Part shown: positions 1 through 9,017 of the stretch, piece after piece | Position numbering within the stretch: the stretch's first letter is position 1 | How the letters are laid out: every line of letters begins with the position of its first letter | DNA from: Endomicrobium sp. | Lineage (GTDB): Bacteria; Elusimicrobiota; Endomicrobiia; Endomicrobiales; Endomicrobiaceae | Direction of reading: 5' to 3' | NCBI GenBank assembly: GCA_031262885.1 | Contig: JAISGV010000003.1 | Coordinates: 186,001-250,000, forward strand | DNA: 64,000 bases | Position numbers and translations under genes: made by a program | The notes under the pieces: generated by a model | Database searches by the model: none | Told to the model about the DNA's origin: nothing | Seen by the model: only the letters and a program-made list of their open reading frames with translations

Positions 1-769
1 TAAAGTGCAAAGTTTCAGCTATGGCTTGTCTAAAAGAAGCACAAATATTACTAATTAATTTTTCATCTTTAAAATCAATATAATTTTTCTTAACATAATT
101 TAGGACAGCAGTTTTAATACCTGAAAAAGAAAAATCCCAACTATTTCTTAAGTAAGGTCTTGTAAAATGTATTATATTTGGATTCCCTTTTTCAGATTTA
201 ATATCTATAATAGGTCCTCCAGGATAACTTAGTTTTAAAATTCTAGCAACTTTGTCAAACGCTTCTCCAACTGCATCATCTCTTGTACTCCCTATTCTTT
301 CATAAATTCCAAAATTTTTAACTATTATAAGTTCCGTATGTCCTCCAGATATTATCAATGATAAAAATGGAAAATGTATTTTATTTTTATTTCCAATGAA
401 AGAAGAAAATATATGTCCTTCTAAATGGTTTATAGGTATCAAAGGTTTATTATAAATGTATGATAATGATCTTGAGAAAGCATTCCCAATTAGTAATGCT
501 CCTTTTAACCCTGGGCCTACTGTAAATGCAACAGCACTTATTTTTTCATAAAAATCAGTAAATGTTATTTTTGCACTATTTAGAGCTTGTTGTAAAACAA
601 AATTAATATTTTTTACATGTTCTCTACTCGCTATTTCTGGTATAACACCAAAATGTTCTGCATGTGTTTTTATTTGTGAAGCAGTACATAATGATATTAC
701 TTTGTATCCATTTGAAATAACAGATACAGAGGTTTCATCACATGAAGTTTCTATAGCAATTATATTCAT
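1..769 (-). CDS. tsaD: tRNA threonylcarbamoyladenosine (t6A) transferase TsaD, partial
   Basis: Catalytic ASKHA-fold subunit of the complex that transfers threonylcarbamoyl from TC-AMP to A37 of ANN-decoding tRNAs in the cytoplasm. The ATG is at 769 and the gene runs off the left edge, so about 256 N-terminal residues are visible. They open with MNIIAIETSCDETSV, the family's N-terminal signature. The metal-binding HxxxH reads NHLEGH, and the glycine-rich SGGHTELI and GSTRDDAVGEAFDKVAR motifs are intact, as is DFSFSGIKTAV. TsaC, which makes the TC-AMP substrate, is encoded in this window at about 12.3-12.9 kb, so the pathway is at least partly retained. The C-terminal part lies outside the window, so completeness cannot be judged. 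Confidence 0.95.
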   Translation of the reverse strand, partial: MNIIAIETSCDETSVSVISNGYKVISLCTASQIKTHAEHFGVIPEIASREHVKNINFVLQQALNSAKITFTDFYEKISAVAFTVGPGLKGALLIGNAFSRSLSYIYNKPLIPINHLEGHIFSSFIGNKNKIHFPFLSLIISGGHTELIIVKNFGIYERIGSTRDDAVGEAFDKVARILKLSYPGGPIIDIKSEKGNPNIIHFTRPYLRNSWDFSFSGIKTAVLNYVKKNYIDFKDEKLISNICASFRQAIAETLHF

Positions 770-1076
770 AATAAATAATAATGTTCCTATTTAAGTTTAT
801 ATTCTTTCTAAAAAGTTTTCATATTTCATGAGCTCATAGCTATTAAGTTTACTTAATAACTATAATATTACAAAAATTTACATTTTATAATTTGGATTTT
901 CTTTTTCATTATTAGTTAGTATGTATATATTAAGAATTTTAATATTTTTTACTTTATATTACTTCTTATTCTTTTTAATTATTTAGGAACATAATTTTTA
1001 AAAGTTAAAATATAAACTTTATCTATACTGTTTTTTATTCAATAAATGATACACATACTATACGAATGATAAGTTC
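770..1076. other. 307-bp non-coding gap between trpS and tsaD
   Basis: I see no gene, tRNA or convincing ORF here. It is very AT-rich. It holds a 24-nt near-palindrome at 838-861, a 9-bp perfect inverted pair (781-789 against 984-992), and a 6-bp inverted repeat (1070-1086) just past the trpS stop that lacks a following U-run. It may be decayed sequence plus the tsaD promoter, or it could hold a small RNA. I cannot tell which. Confidence 0.5.
838..861. repeat. 24-nt near-perfect palindrome upstream of tsaD
   Basis: Two 11-nt arms around a 2-nt centre (TT), with a single mismatched pair (c840 against a859). It lies about 70 bp upstream of the tsaD ATG. There is no U-run beside it, so it does not look like an intrinsic terminator. 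It could be an operator or a chance AT palindrome. Confidence 0.4.
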
Positions 1077-2072
1077 TTATAACTTAATGGCGTTACGCAC
1101 ATCCTTTATAGTTTCTGTAGCAATAATGGCAGCTTTTTGACATCCTTCTTTTAATATTTCATTTAAATAGCTCTTATTTTTAAGTAAATATATCCTTTTT
1201 TTATTTAAAGGTTTTATAAATTCGCTAATTATTTCCATTAATTGTTTTTTACATTGCATACAGCTTATGGTTCCATTTTCACAATTTTTTTGCAAATTTT
1301 CACAATTTTCATCAAACGCCTTCAAAAAAGCAAAAACAACACAATTACTAAAATGACCTTTATCAGTTTTTCTTATTTTTAATGGATCTGTAAACATATT
1401 TTTAACTTTATAATTCAAAACATCTATATCTTCTCCTAATAAAATAGAATTGTTATAAGATTTCGACATTTTCCTTCCATCTATTCCTGGAATTTTAGCA
1501 TATTTTGTTATTTGACCTATCGGCTCATCAAACATTTTACCATAAAAACTATTAAATCTTCTTACTATTTCACGTGTGAATTCTAGATGTGCAAGTTGAT
1601 CTTTACCTACAGGGACTATATTCGCTCTATATAATAAAATATCAGCAGACATTAAAATAGGATATCCTAAAAATCCAAAATTTTTAAGGTTTTTATTCTT
1701 TATTTCCTTAATTTGTTCTTTATATGTAGGACATCTATATAACCAATTTAATGGAGTTATCATTGTCAAGATTAAAAATAATTCACTATGTAGTGGAACT
1801 TCTGATTGTTTAAAAATTATACTTTTTTTAGGATCAATTCCAATAGATATCCAATCTGCAAGCATTTCTAAAGTATTTTCATTAATTCTGTCAACATTAT
1901 CATACTCCGTAGTTAGGGCATGCCAATCCGCGATCATATAATAACATTGATTGTTAAATTTATTTTGAAGTTCAACCCAATTTTTTAAGGCTCCGAAATA
2001 GTGCCCTAAATGTAATCTTCCTGTAGGACGCATTCCTGATAAAACTTTATTCATTTTTTTTTGTTTCTCCAT
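1077..2072 (-). CDS. trpS: Tryptophanyl-tRNA synthetase
   Basis: Class I aminoacyl-tRNA synthetase charging tRNA-Trp. The 331-residue length is normal for the bacterial enzyme. The HIGH-type motif is GRLHLGHYFGAL near residue 18, and the KMSKS loop is DGRKMSKSYNN near residue 200. The PTGRLHLGH context and GYPILMSADILLY are typical of TrpRS. The gene is divergent from mnmG across a 125-bp gap. That gap seems too short to hold a full T-box leader, and I saw none. Start chosen at the first ATG; an internal Met at residue 7 (MNKVLSGMRPTG) is also plausible. Confidence 0.96.
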   Translation of the reverse strand: MEKQKKMNKVLSGMRPTGRLHLGHYFGALKNWVELQNKFNNQCYYMIADWHALTTEYDNVDRINENTLEMLADWISIGIDPKKSIIFKQSEVPLHSELFLILTMITPLNWLYRCPTYKEQIKEIKNKNLKNFGFLGYPILMSADILLYRANIVPVGKDQLAHLEFTREIVRRFNSFYGKMFDEPIGQITKYAKIPGIDGRKMSKSYNNSILLGEDIDVLNYKVKNMFTDPLKIRKTDKGHFSNCVVFAFLKAFDENCENLQKNCENGTISCMQCKKQLMEIISEFIKPLNKKRIYLLKNKSYLNEILKEGCQKAAIIATETIKDVRNAIKL

Positions 2073-2197
2073 TTTAAAAAAATTACTTACCTAAATAAAT
2101 ACAATTATAGTATATAAGTAGATAAAATAAATTACATTTTGTATACTTGCCATACAAGTTTTAAAAAAAATAGTAACTGGAGATTAATTAATAAGAT

Positions 2198-3988
2198 ATG
2201 TATAAAAAATATCAAGTAATAATCATTGGAGCAGGCCATGCCGGTTGTGAAGCGGCTTTAGCATGCTCTAGAATGGGAGTTAATACTTTATTAATTACAT
2301 TGAATATGGACTCTATTGCAAGAATGTCTTGCAATCCTGCTATAGGTGGTATTGCAAAAGGTCAAATAGTCAGAGAAATAGATGCTTTGGGTGGAGAAAT
2401 GGGTTTGATAACAGATAAGGCTGGTTTACAGTTTAAATTATTAAATAGTTCTAGAGGACCTGCTGTATGGTCACCAAGAGCACAATGCGATAGATTATTA
2501 TATTCGATTTTAATGAATAAATCCATTCAAAATCAGAGAAATCTTGAAATATTACAATCAGAAGTAAAATCTTTAATAATAAAAAATAATAAAGTATATG
2601 GTATTAAGTTACTTACAGGAGAAACAGTGAGTACTAATATTGTAGTAGTAACTACAGGAACTTTCTTAAAAGGTGAAATATATTTAGGTAAGAAACATTT
2701 TGATGGTGGTAGATTTAATGAGAAATCAGCGTTATATCTCTCAAAATCTTTGACTGATGATTGTGGACTAATACTCAATAGATTTAAAACTACAACTACA
2801 CCAAGAATAAATTCATTATCAATTAATTATTCAAAAATTTTAAAACAATATGGTGATGAAAAACCAATTCCATTTTCTCACTTCACAAAAATAAATAATT
2901 GGAGAAAAAGTTTAAAACAATTACCATGCTGGCTTACATATACTAATAATATTACTTGCGAAATAGTAAAAAATAATTTAGAACTTTCATCTATTTATTT
3001 AGGTAAAGTCAATAGTAAAAGTCCAAGATATTGTCCTTCAATAGAAGAAAAAATAGAGCGTTATCCAGATAAAATAAGTCATCATATATTTTTAGAACCA
3101 GAAGGTTATAATACTAATGAAGTTTATTTAAATGGTTTATATACCGGATTACCTTTTGAAGTTCAACAAAAACTAATAAATTCTATTAAAGGTTTAGAGA
3201 ACGCTAAAGTATTGAGATATGGATATGCTATAGAATATGATTATTCTGATCCTTTACAAATAACTAACATTTTAGAAACTAAAACAATTCGTAATCTTTT
3301 TTTAGGGGGACAAATAAATGGCACTACTGGTTATGAAGAAGCTGCTGCCCAAGGTTTAATGGCAGGTATAAATGCAGGGCTTAGGGCTTTAGATAAGGAG
3401 TCTTTAGTGTTGTCTAGAGATAAAGCTTATATTGGAGTACTGATAGACGACTTAACTACTAAAGGGGTAGATGAACCGTATAGAATGTTTACTGCTAGGG
3501 CTGAATATAGATTAGCAATAAGAAATGATAATGCAGATTTGAGATTAATGGACATAGGTTATTCAATAGGTCTCATAAAAGATAAAATGTACCAAAAGTT
3601 TAAAATATATAAAGATTTAGTAAATAAAATATGCAATAATAAAATTGGGTTTGATAAATCTATAAATTATAATGATTTATCTCCTTGGTCTATTGATAAA
3701 ATAAAGTTAGAATCCCATATACATAATATATACAAAGGTTATATTAAAATTCAAAATAAATTTATAAATAAAATAAAAAAATCAGAAAATAAAATAATTC
3801 CTAAAGATTTTGATTATAATAAAGTATGTTCTTTTTCTAATGAAACAAAACAAAGACTTTCGAATCTGCGCCCTAAAACTATAGGGCAAGCTTCTAGAAT
3901 AATTTCTATTAAACCATCTGATATTGCTATTTTAAATATTTATATTGAAAAATTCAATGCGTTAAAGAATAAAAAACGTGTTCTATGA
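2198..3988 (+). CDS. mnmG: tRNA uridine-5-carboxymethylaminomethyl modification enzyme MnmG (GidA)
   Basis: FAD-dependent partner of MnmE that installs cmnm5 at U34 of tRNAs reading split codon boxes. At 596 residues it is slightly short of the usual ~620. The N-terminal Rossmann motif is IIGAGHAGCEAA, followed by the family signature NPAIGGIAKGQIVREIDALGGEMG. GGQINGTTGYEEAAAQG and RMFTARAEYRLAIRNDNAD lie in the middle and later parts, and the C-terminal MnmE-binding helices are present (NLRPKTIGQASRI). A GGAG ribosome binding site sits upstream of the ATG. The stop overlaps rsmG by 4 nt (ATGA), giving the classical gidA-gidB pair. Confidence 0.97.
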   Translation: MYKKYQVIIIGAGHAGCEAALACSRMGVNTLLITLNMDSIARMSCNPAIGGIAKGQIVREIDALGGEMGLITDKAGLQFKLLNSSRGPAVWSPRAQCDRLLYSILMNKSIQNQRNLEILQSEVKSLIIKNNKVYGIKLLTGETVSTNIVVVTTGTFLKGEIYLGKKHFDGGRFNEKSALYLSKSLTDDCGLILNRFKTTTTPRINSLSINYSKILKQYGDEKPIPFSHFTKINNWRKSLKQLPCWLTYTNNITCEIVKNNLELSSIYLGKVNSKSPRYCPSIEEKIERYPDKISHHIFLEPEGYNTNEVYLNGLYTGLPFEVQQKLINSIKGLENAKVLRYGYAIEYDYSDPLQITNILETKTIRNLFLGGQINGTTGYEEAAAQGLMAGINAGLRALDKESLVLSRDKAYIGVLIDDLTTKGVDEPYRMFTARAEYRLAIRNDNADLRLMDIGYSIGLIKDKMYQKFKIYKDLVNKICNNKIGFDKSINYNDLSPWSIDKIKLESHIHNIYKGYIKIQNKFINKIKKSENKIIPKDFDYNKVCSFSNETKQRLSNLRPKTIGQASRIISIKPSDIAILNIYIEKFNALKNKKRVL

Positions 3989-4758
3989 AAAAAAAAAATG
4001 TTTTGGAACAAAAATTATTCATTGAATTTAAAAATTATGTATTACATAATATTAAAATTCCCATTTCATTAGCTATGTTAGAAAAATTTCATAAATATTT
4101 AAATGGAATTAAATTATGGAATAAAAAAATTAATTTAATTTCATTCAATGATGACGAAGAAATATTGTATAGACATTTTTATGATTCTTTATATAGCGTG
4201 AAGATAATAAATAAGCTTTATAACAAGACGTTTATAAATAAAAAAATGAAAATAATAGATATAGGAACAGGGGTAGGTATGCCTGGTATTCCTGTAAAAA
4301 TAGTGTTGCCTAAAATTCAGCTAGCTTTAGTTGAATCAATAAGAAAAAAATGTAAGTTTTTAGAATATATAAAAAAAGTTTTATTCTTAAATGTAAAAGT
4401 ATTTAATGATAGAGCTGAAAAATTAGCCCATACTTTTATTTATAGGCAGAAATACGATTTTGTGTTATCAAGAGGTGTAGCTAAGTTTTCTATAAATTTA
4501 GAAATTACTGTTCCTTTTTTAAAAGTTGGAGGTAGGTTAATTATATATAAAACAAAAACCGCAATAAAAGATCAAAAGCATGGGTTATACTCAGTAAAAA
4601 ATGCAATAAAACAATTAAATTTAAAACTAGAGCGTATTTTATACTATAAATTACCTAAACATAAATTAAAATATTGCATTTTAGTTTTTAAAAAAACAAG
4701 AAAAAATACATTAAGATTTCCTCGTAAAATTGAAATACAAAATAAATATCCATTGTAA
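3985..4758 (+). CDS. rsmG: 16S rRNA m7G527 methyltransferase RsmG (GidB)
   Basis: SAM-dependent methyltransferase acting on G527 of 16S rRNA. The SAM motif is IDIGTGVGMPGIPVKI near residue 91, and the NLISFNDDEEILYRHFYDSL segment before it is typical of GidB. At 257 residues it is a little longer than usual because of a basic C-terminal tail. The ATG overlaps the mnmG stop and is followed at once by an A11 run (MKKKN) that stays in frame; such runs are slippage-prone, as seen in two other genes of this window. Confidence 0.93.
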   Translation: MKKKNVLEQKLFIEFKNYVLHNIKIPISLAMLEKFHKYLNGIKLWNKKINLISFNDDEEILYRHFYDSLYSVKIINKLYNKTFINKKMKIIDIGTGVGMPGIPVKIVLPKIQLALVESIRKKCKFLEYIKKVLFLNVKVFNDRAEKLAHTFIYRQKYDFVLSRGVAKFSINLEITVPFLKVGGRLIIYKTKTAIKDQKHGLYSVKNAIKQLNLKLERILYYKLPKHKLKYCILVFKKTRKNTLRFPRKIEIQNKYPL

Positions 4759-4825
4759 TTTATATTATTGTATAATAATAAAGATGTATAATTTATATAA
4801 AATATTCATGAGGTGTATTTAAATT

Positions 4826-5017
4826 ATGTCTTATAAATGTACTATTTGTACAAAAAGACCATTGCATGGCAATAGCGTTAGTCATTCAAATGCAGCTACT
4901 AAAAGAGTGTTTAAACCAAATTTAAAACGTGTAAGATTTATGTTTCATGGAAAGAAAGTTCATAAATATGTTTGTACATCTTGTATAAAACATGGTTTAT
5001 TATTAAGTAATAAATAA
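4826..5017 (+). CDS. rpmB: Ribosomal protein L28
   Basis: 63-residue large-subunit protein of usual L28 length. The start MSYKCTICTKRPLHGNSVSHS and the second cysteine pair near the C-terminus (YVCTSCIKHG) mark the zinc-binding form with two CxxC pairs. The RBS is AGGTG upstream of the ATG. It ends 9 bp short of the convergently transcribed fabZ, and no clear terminator hairpin is visible between them. Confidence 0.96.
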   Translation: MSYKCTICTKRPLHGNSVSHSNAATKRVFKPNLKRVRFMFHGKKVHKYVCTSCIKHGLLLSNK

Positions 5018-5026
5018 GTTTATTTT

Positions 5027-5491
5027 TTATCTTATAATGAAAACAAATTCAGCTTCTGCTACCAACTTTTTTTGTACGTAAGCTCTTCCTTTAATTTTTC
5101 CTCGTTTTCCATTATTTTTTAGTATATCAACGCACAAGTTTAGAACATCGCCAGGTTTTACAGGAATTCTGAATTTTACTTTATCTATAGATAAAAAATA
5201 AGCTAAATGATTTTTTAGTTTAGATTTAGATAAAAACATGACACAAGCTGTTTGTGCCATTGCTTCAATAATTAAAACACCGGGCATTATTGGGCTTTGT
5301 GGAAAATGTCCTTGGAAAAACTGTTCATTACCACTTACGCATTTATATCCTATAGCATAATTTGGATTAGAAGAGTTTATTTTTATTTTATCTATCATAA
5401 GAAATGGATATCTATGCGGAATATAATGTAATATATCTTCTAAATTCAATAATTTTTCATTAATATCATTTTTAATAATGTTTCCATTCAT
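5027..5491 (-). CDS. fabZ: (3R)-hydroxyacyl-ACP dehydratase FabZ
   Basis: Dehydrates 3-hydroxyacyl-ACP in type II fatty-acid elongation. 154 residues, hot-dog fold. Motifs in order: IPHRYPFLMIDKI, then the catalytic histidine in GHFPQSPIMPGVLIIEAMAQTA, which also carries the catalytic glutamate. The RBS AGGAGC precedes the ATG. It lies just downstream of bamA. The fabZ-bamA association is common in diderms, where fabZ often sits with lpx genes, but no lpx gene is seen in this window. Confidence 0.96.
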   Translation of the reverse strand: MNGNIIKNDINEKLLNLEDILHYIPHRYPFLMIDKIKINSSNPNYAIGYKCVSGNEQFFQGHFPQSPIMPGVLIIEAMAQTACVMFLSKSKLKNHLAYFLSIDKVKFRIPVKPGDVLNLCVDILKNNGKRGKIKGRAYVQKKLVAEAEFVFIIR

Positions 5492-5502
5492 TTTAATTGC
5501 TC

Positions 5503-7758
5503 CTATAAAAAATTTCCTACATTGAAATAAATATTATGTATATTTTTATATTTATTGTTGTTGATACCATATGAGTAACATAACCTTATAGGAAAAACTG
5601 AATTTAAAAATTCAATTCCACATCCAATATTCATGTAAATTTTTTCGGTATCAGTGATATCTATTATTTGATTCCAAATACCTCCTATATTATAAAATAT
5701 GAGACCTTGTAAAGGATTATTATATAAATTTAATATTGGCAATTTATTTTCAATATTAATAATTAATTTATAATTTCCATATCTATTATAAGTATCATTA
5801 GATTTATTTATATGATCGTTTGAATAAAATTTATAATTATTAACTTCTTTATATGGAAAAATTATTCCTAATTCAATATCTGTCTTTAAGATTAACTTCC
5901 AAAATATTGTAGAAATGTTATTATAATTAATAATATTTTTTATTAAATTGATATCACCTCCAAAAATTTTATTTGCACATTTGATACTAAATGAGTATGT
6001 CTCTCCCTTAGTAGGGTTAGATATTCTATTTTTAGAATCATACATCAATTTTGCTTTTAAACCTGCGATATTAATAGTGTTTAAATTATGTTTAAAAAAT
6101 TTATTCTGTACTTTAATAAAATTTACAGTATTATTATTTTTATTATTTTCATTAAATGAAATGTTACTAAAATCATAACCAAAAAATAAGGATATATTTT
6201 TTGATATTTTTTTTGTAATAAAATATATTGAAAACTTATTTTTATAATTTGTTTTTTTTGGTTTATTTAATTTTATATTATTAGTCATGTTTATAAAATT
6301 ATTATTGTTTGAAGAACTCATAATATTTATACCTAATTCTAGTTTTTTATCAATAGGTTGTTTAATACTTACACTATATTGATTATTACTTAATTCTTTT
6401 TTTAAATTACATGTCAATTTTTGACCAAGTCCTAAAAAATTAAAATGATTAAATTGTGTTATGCCTGCTATTTTTTTTGGATTATAATATCTAAAACCAA
6501 AATTTAATGTATACATTTTTTTAATGTCTTCAATATTAAAAAAAATATTTTTTGCATTTGGAATTTCGGAATCTTCTATTTGTATTTCAGTTTTCTTTAT
6601 AAAACCAAGATTATTAATGGAAGCAACAATTTTATTTAATTCTTCAAATTTTAAAATATCACCACTATGTAAATTAATTTCTTTTCTTATAATTTCTTTT
6701 ATCATGGAATTTACACCATTAATATAAATATTATTTATATAATTAAGTTGACCTTCTGAAATATAAAATTCAATATCTAATATATTATTATTTTTTTTAT
6801 TAGGTTTGATACTTGTACTTACATTAATATTAAAATAGCCTATATTGTGATATAGCTCATATACATTTTTAATAGTTTTAATAATTTTTTGTTGGTCAAA
6901 AATATTTCCACTATTTAATTGTGATATGTTAAATAATTTTTTTTTATTTACGACGTAATTACCATACCATGTTATATTTCCTATTGTATATCTTATTCCT
7001 TCATTGACATATACTATTAATAAAGCTTTTGTTTTAGTATCATTAAAAATAATTTTTGTATCAATAATATTAAAATCAATAAAACCATTTTTTTTATAGA
7101 AAGAATTTAATAAATCTAAACCTTTATTAATATTAAAATTTTGGTTTATTTTTTTTTTAAATAAAAGATTTATTAATGGTTTTTTAGATAAAAAATTAGC
7201 TCCATTTATTTTAAAATTTATACATTTAATTTTATTGTTTTCGATAATATTAAATATTAATTTAATTTTATTCGTATTTGTATCATATTCAATTTTATTA
7301 TTTACTTTACAATTCATAAAACCTAAGTTTTTATATAAATTTTTAATTTTATTTTCTGAGATTTTTAATTTTGTATGGTCATAATATTCACCTATTTTAA
7401 GAGGAATAATATTTTTAATTTTATTTTCTGAGATTTTTAGATTACCTTTAAAAGAAATATTTTCTATGTACGGTTTTTCTGTTACGATAAATTTTAGTAT
7501 TCCATTATTGTAACTATAATTTATATTATCGAAATATCCCAATTTTAGAATTGAACTGATATTTTTTTTGATTAAATCATTAGAACATTTTTTTTCGTTC
7601 TTAAGTGTTAAAATAGAAAAAATTTCATTTTGATTAACATTTTTTAAACCTTCTATTAAAATACCAGAAACTATATTTTTGGCAATAGTATATTGTGGAT
7701 ATAAAAAAAATATTGGAGTAAATACAAGTATTATTAATGATACTTTTTTAAACAACAT
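5503..7758 (-). CDS. bamA: Outer-membrane protein assembly factor BamA (Omp85)
   Basis: Outer-membrane insertase for beta-barrel proteins. 751 residues: an N-terminal signal peptide (MLFKKVSLIILVFTPIFFL...), then about five POTRA-like repeats (roughly residues 25-410; for example the GNLKISENKIKNIIPLKIGE unit), then a 16-strand-type barrel ending YFNVGNFL. The aromatic residue of the C-terminal beta-signal is penultimate rather than last. The barrel is strongly Asn/Lys-rich, and the usual RGY/RGF loop-6 motif is replaced by something like YNRYGNY. A 29-bp exact direct repeat lies inside the POTRA coding region. Its presence is the best evidence for an outer membrane in this organism. Confidence 0.9.
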   Translation of the reverse strand: MLFKKVSLIILVFTPIFFLYPQYTIAKNIVSGILIEGLKNVNQNEIFSILTLKNEKKCSNDLIKKNISSILKLGYFDNINYSYNNGILKFIVTEKPYIENISFKGNLKISENKIKNIIPLKIGEYYDHTKLKISENKIKNLYKNLGFMNCKVNNKIEYDTNTNKIKLIFNIIENNKIKCINFKINGANFLSKKPLINLLFKKKINQNFNINKGLDLLNSFYKKNGFIDFNIIDTKIIFNDTKTKALLIVYVNEGIRYTIGNITWYGNYVVNKKKLFNISQLNSGNIFDQQKIIKTIKNVYELYHNIGYFNINVSTSIKPNKKNNNILDIEFYISEGQLNYINNIYINGVNSMIKEIIRKEINLHSGDILKFEELNKIVASINNLGFIKKTEIQIEDSEIPNAKNIFFNIEDIKKMYTLNFGFRYYNPKKIAGITQFNHFNFLGLGQKLTCNLKKELSNNQYSVSIKQPIDKKLELGINIMSSSNNNNFINMTNNIKLNKPKKTNYKNKFSIYFITKKISKNISLFFGYDFSNISFNENNKNNNTVNFIKVQNKFFKHNLNTINIAGLKAKLMYDSKNRISNPTKGETYSFSIKCANKIFGGDINLIKNIINYNNISTIFWKLILKTDIELGIIFPYKEVNNYKFYSNDHINKSNDTYNRYGNYKLIINIENKLPILNLYNNPLQGLIFYNIGGIWNQIIDITDTEKIYMNIGCGIEFLNSVFPIRLCYSYGINNNKYKNIHNIYFNVGNFL

Positions 7759-7775
7759 TATTCTCCAAAAAAATA

Positions 7776-7805
7776 TTGAATAATATGCTACTTATTTTGT
7801 ATTCT
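7776..7805 (+). promoter_or_regulatory. Possible sigma70 promoter for the dCMP deaminase gene
   Basis: TTGAAT (7776-7781), an 18-bp spacer, and TATTCT (7800-7805), 38 bp before the ATG. In such AT-rich DNA this is only suggestive. The -10 overlaps the candidate bamA -10 on the other strand. Confidence 0.3.
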
Positions 7806-7829
7806 ACTAAAACTATTTATTAATGTAAA
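7801..7829 (-). promoter_or_regulatory. Possible sigma70 promoter for bamA
   Basis: Read on the minus strand: TTTACA (7824-7829), a 17-bp spacer, TAGAAT (7801-7806), about 42 bp upstream of the bamA ATG. This is a match to the consensus shape but not proof. Confidence 0.35.
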
Positions 7830-7842
7830 AAATGAGGTTAAT

Positions 7843-8319
7843 ATGGAACAACGTATATCTTGGAATAATTATTTTATGAAATTAGCGTGGTTAATAGCTG
7901 AAAGATCAACTTGTTTACGACATCATGTAGGAGCTGTGATAGTTAAAAATAAAAGAGTTTTAACAACTGGATATAATGGAGCTGCAATTAAAATGATTGA
8001 CTGTATATCTTTAGGATGCTTAAGAGATAAATTTAATATAGAATCTGGGAAAAATCAAGAAATTTGTAGAGCTATTCACGCTGAACAAAATGCTATAATA
8101 CAATGCGGCTATAATGGAATTAATATAAAAAATTCTGATATTTATATTACTCATTCTCCATGTGTATTATGTACTAAATTAATAATTAACTCTGGAATTA
8201 AAAAAGTATTTATAGAAACACAATATGCTGATACTAATTTCAAAAAACTTTTTAAACAATCCAATATAAAATTTTATTATTTAAAAACATGCAGTTTATT
8301 AATAACACAGTTATTATAA
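7843..8319 (+). CDS. Deoxycytidylate (dCMP) deaminase, ComEB-type
   Basis: Zinc-dependent deaminase converting dCMP to dUMP for dTMP synthesis. 158 residues. The zinc and catalytic motifs are both present: HAEQNAI near residue 84 (HxE) and PCVLCTKLI near residue 106 (PCxxC). The N-terminal segment MEQRISWNNYFMKLAWLIAERSTC is typical of the dCMP-deaminase branch rather than cytidine or tRNA deaminases. It is followed by the oppositely oriented tRNA-Arg gene. A uracil-DNA glycosylase elsewhere in the window fits a dUMP-generating metabolism. Confidence 0.92.
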   Translation: MEQRISWNNYFMKLAWLIAERSTCLRHHVGAVIVKNKRVLTTGYNGAAIKMIDCISLGCLRDKFNIESGKNQEICRAIHAEQNAIIQCGYNGINIKNSDIYITHSPCVLCTKLIINSGIKKVFIETQYADTNFKKLFKQSNIKFYYLKTCSLLITQLL

Positions 8320-8348
8320 TTTAAAATAATCCTGTTAATATGACACAA

Positions 8349-8422
8349 CACCCTGAAGAGGATTTGAACCTCTAACCTTATCCTTAGGACGGATCTGCTC
8401 TATCCATTTGAGCTATCAGGGT
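8349..8422 (-). tRNA. tRNA-Arg (anticodon CCT)
   Basis: 74-nt cloverleaf on the minus strand. Acceptor ACCCTGA pairs with TCAGGGT, the D-stem is GCTC/GAGC, and the T-arm is AGAGG-TTCAAAT-CCTCT. The anticodon loop GTCCTAA gives CCT (reads AGG). No CCA is encoded. Confidence 0.93.
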
Positions 8423-8443
8423 AAAAATATAAATCAAGAAGAT

Positions 8444-8971
8444 TTAATTAATAATTTTATTTAAGATACATTGTCCAAACTTTTTAGCAACACTTGGCCC
8501 ATATGCCGTGATAATATTTTTATCAATTTCTATAGATTTACCAGTATATATAGCTCCATGTTTAATTAAAGAATCTTTTCCTTCAATAAAAACAGTCGCT
8601 TTTACACCATTTAATATTCCAGCATTTGCAAGTATAACACTTGCAATACATATTGCAGCTGTTATTTTTTTTTGCTTATTAAAAACTTTAGCTAAGTTTA
8701 AAGCGTAATTATTATCAAAAAAAATTTTTGCTCCATTTCCTCCAATATATACTATACCATCAAAAACATTTGGCCTAATATCTTTAACTAACATCGTACT
8801 AATAGTTTTAAATCCAAATCTACCTTTTAATTCCCCTAATTTTAGACTAGCTGTAATTACTTTAATTCCTGATTTCTCAAGAATAAATTTTGGAATATAA
8901 TATTCTTCATCTCTAAACATTTCAGGAGCAGTTATAAAAATAACTTTTCTTTTATTATTATCCATATTCAT
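8444..8971 (-). CDS. DJ-1/PfpI family protein
   Basis: 175-residue class I glutamine-amidotransferase-like fold. Visible features: KVIFITAPEMF at the N-terminus, GIVYIGGNGA in the middle, and the nucleophile-elbow cysteine in TAAICIASVILANAGIL near residue 107. Family members include glyoxalase/deglycase-like and protease-like proteins; the exact activity cannot be assigned from sequence. The next gene downstream is tRNA-Arg. The start is the first ATG; Met3 is an alternative. Confidence 0.85.
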   Translation of the reverse strand: MNMDNNKRKVIFITAPEMFRDEEYYIPKFILEKSGIKVITASLKLGELKGRFGFKTISTMLVKDIRPNVFDGIVYIGGNGAKIFFDNNYALNLAKVFNKQKKITAAICIASVILANAGILNGVKATVFIEGKDSLIKHGAIYTGKSIEIDKNIITAYGPSVAKKFGQCILNKIIN

Positions 8972-9017
8972 CCTTTTTTATTTCCATAGTTAAGATTTAT
9001 TTTATATAATTCTTTAC

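Noticed and set aside
781-992. 9-bp inverted pair TGTTCCTA-type at 781-789 and 984-992 as a transposon end
   Set aside because: No transposase, no target duplication and short length in AT-rich DNA; chance is likely.
2073-2197. T-box riboswitch in front of trpS
   Set aside because: The gap is only 125 bp, shared with divergent mnmG, and has no recognisable stem I or antiterminator.
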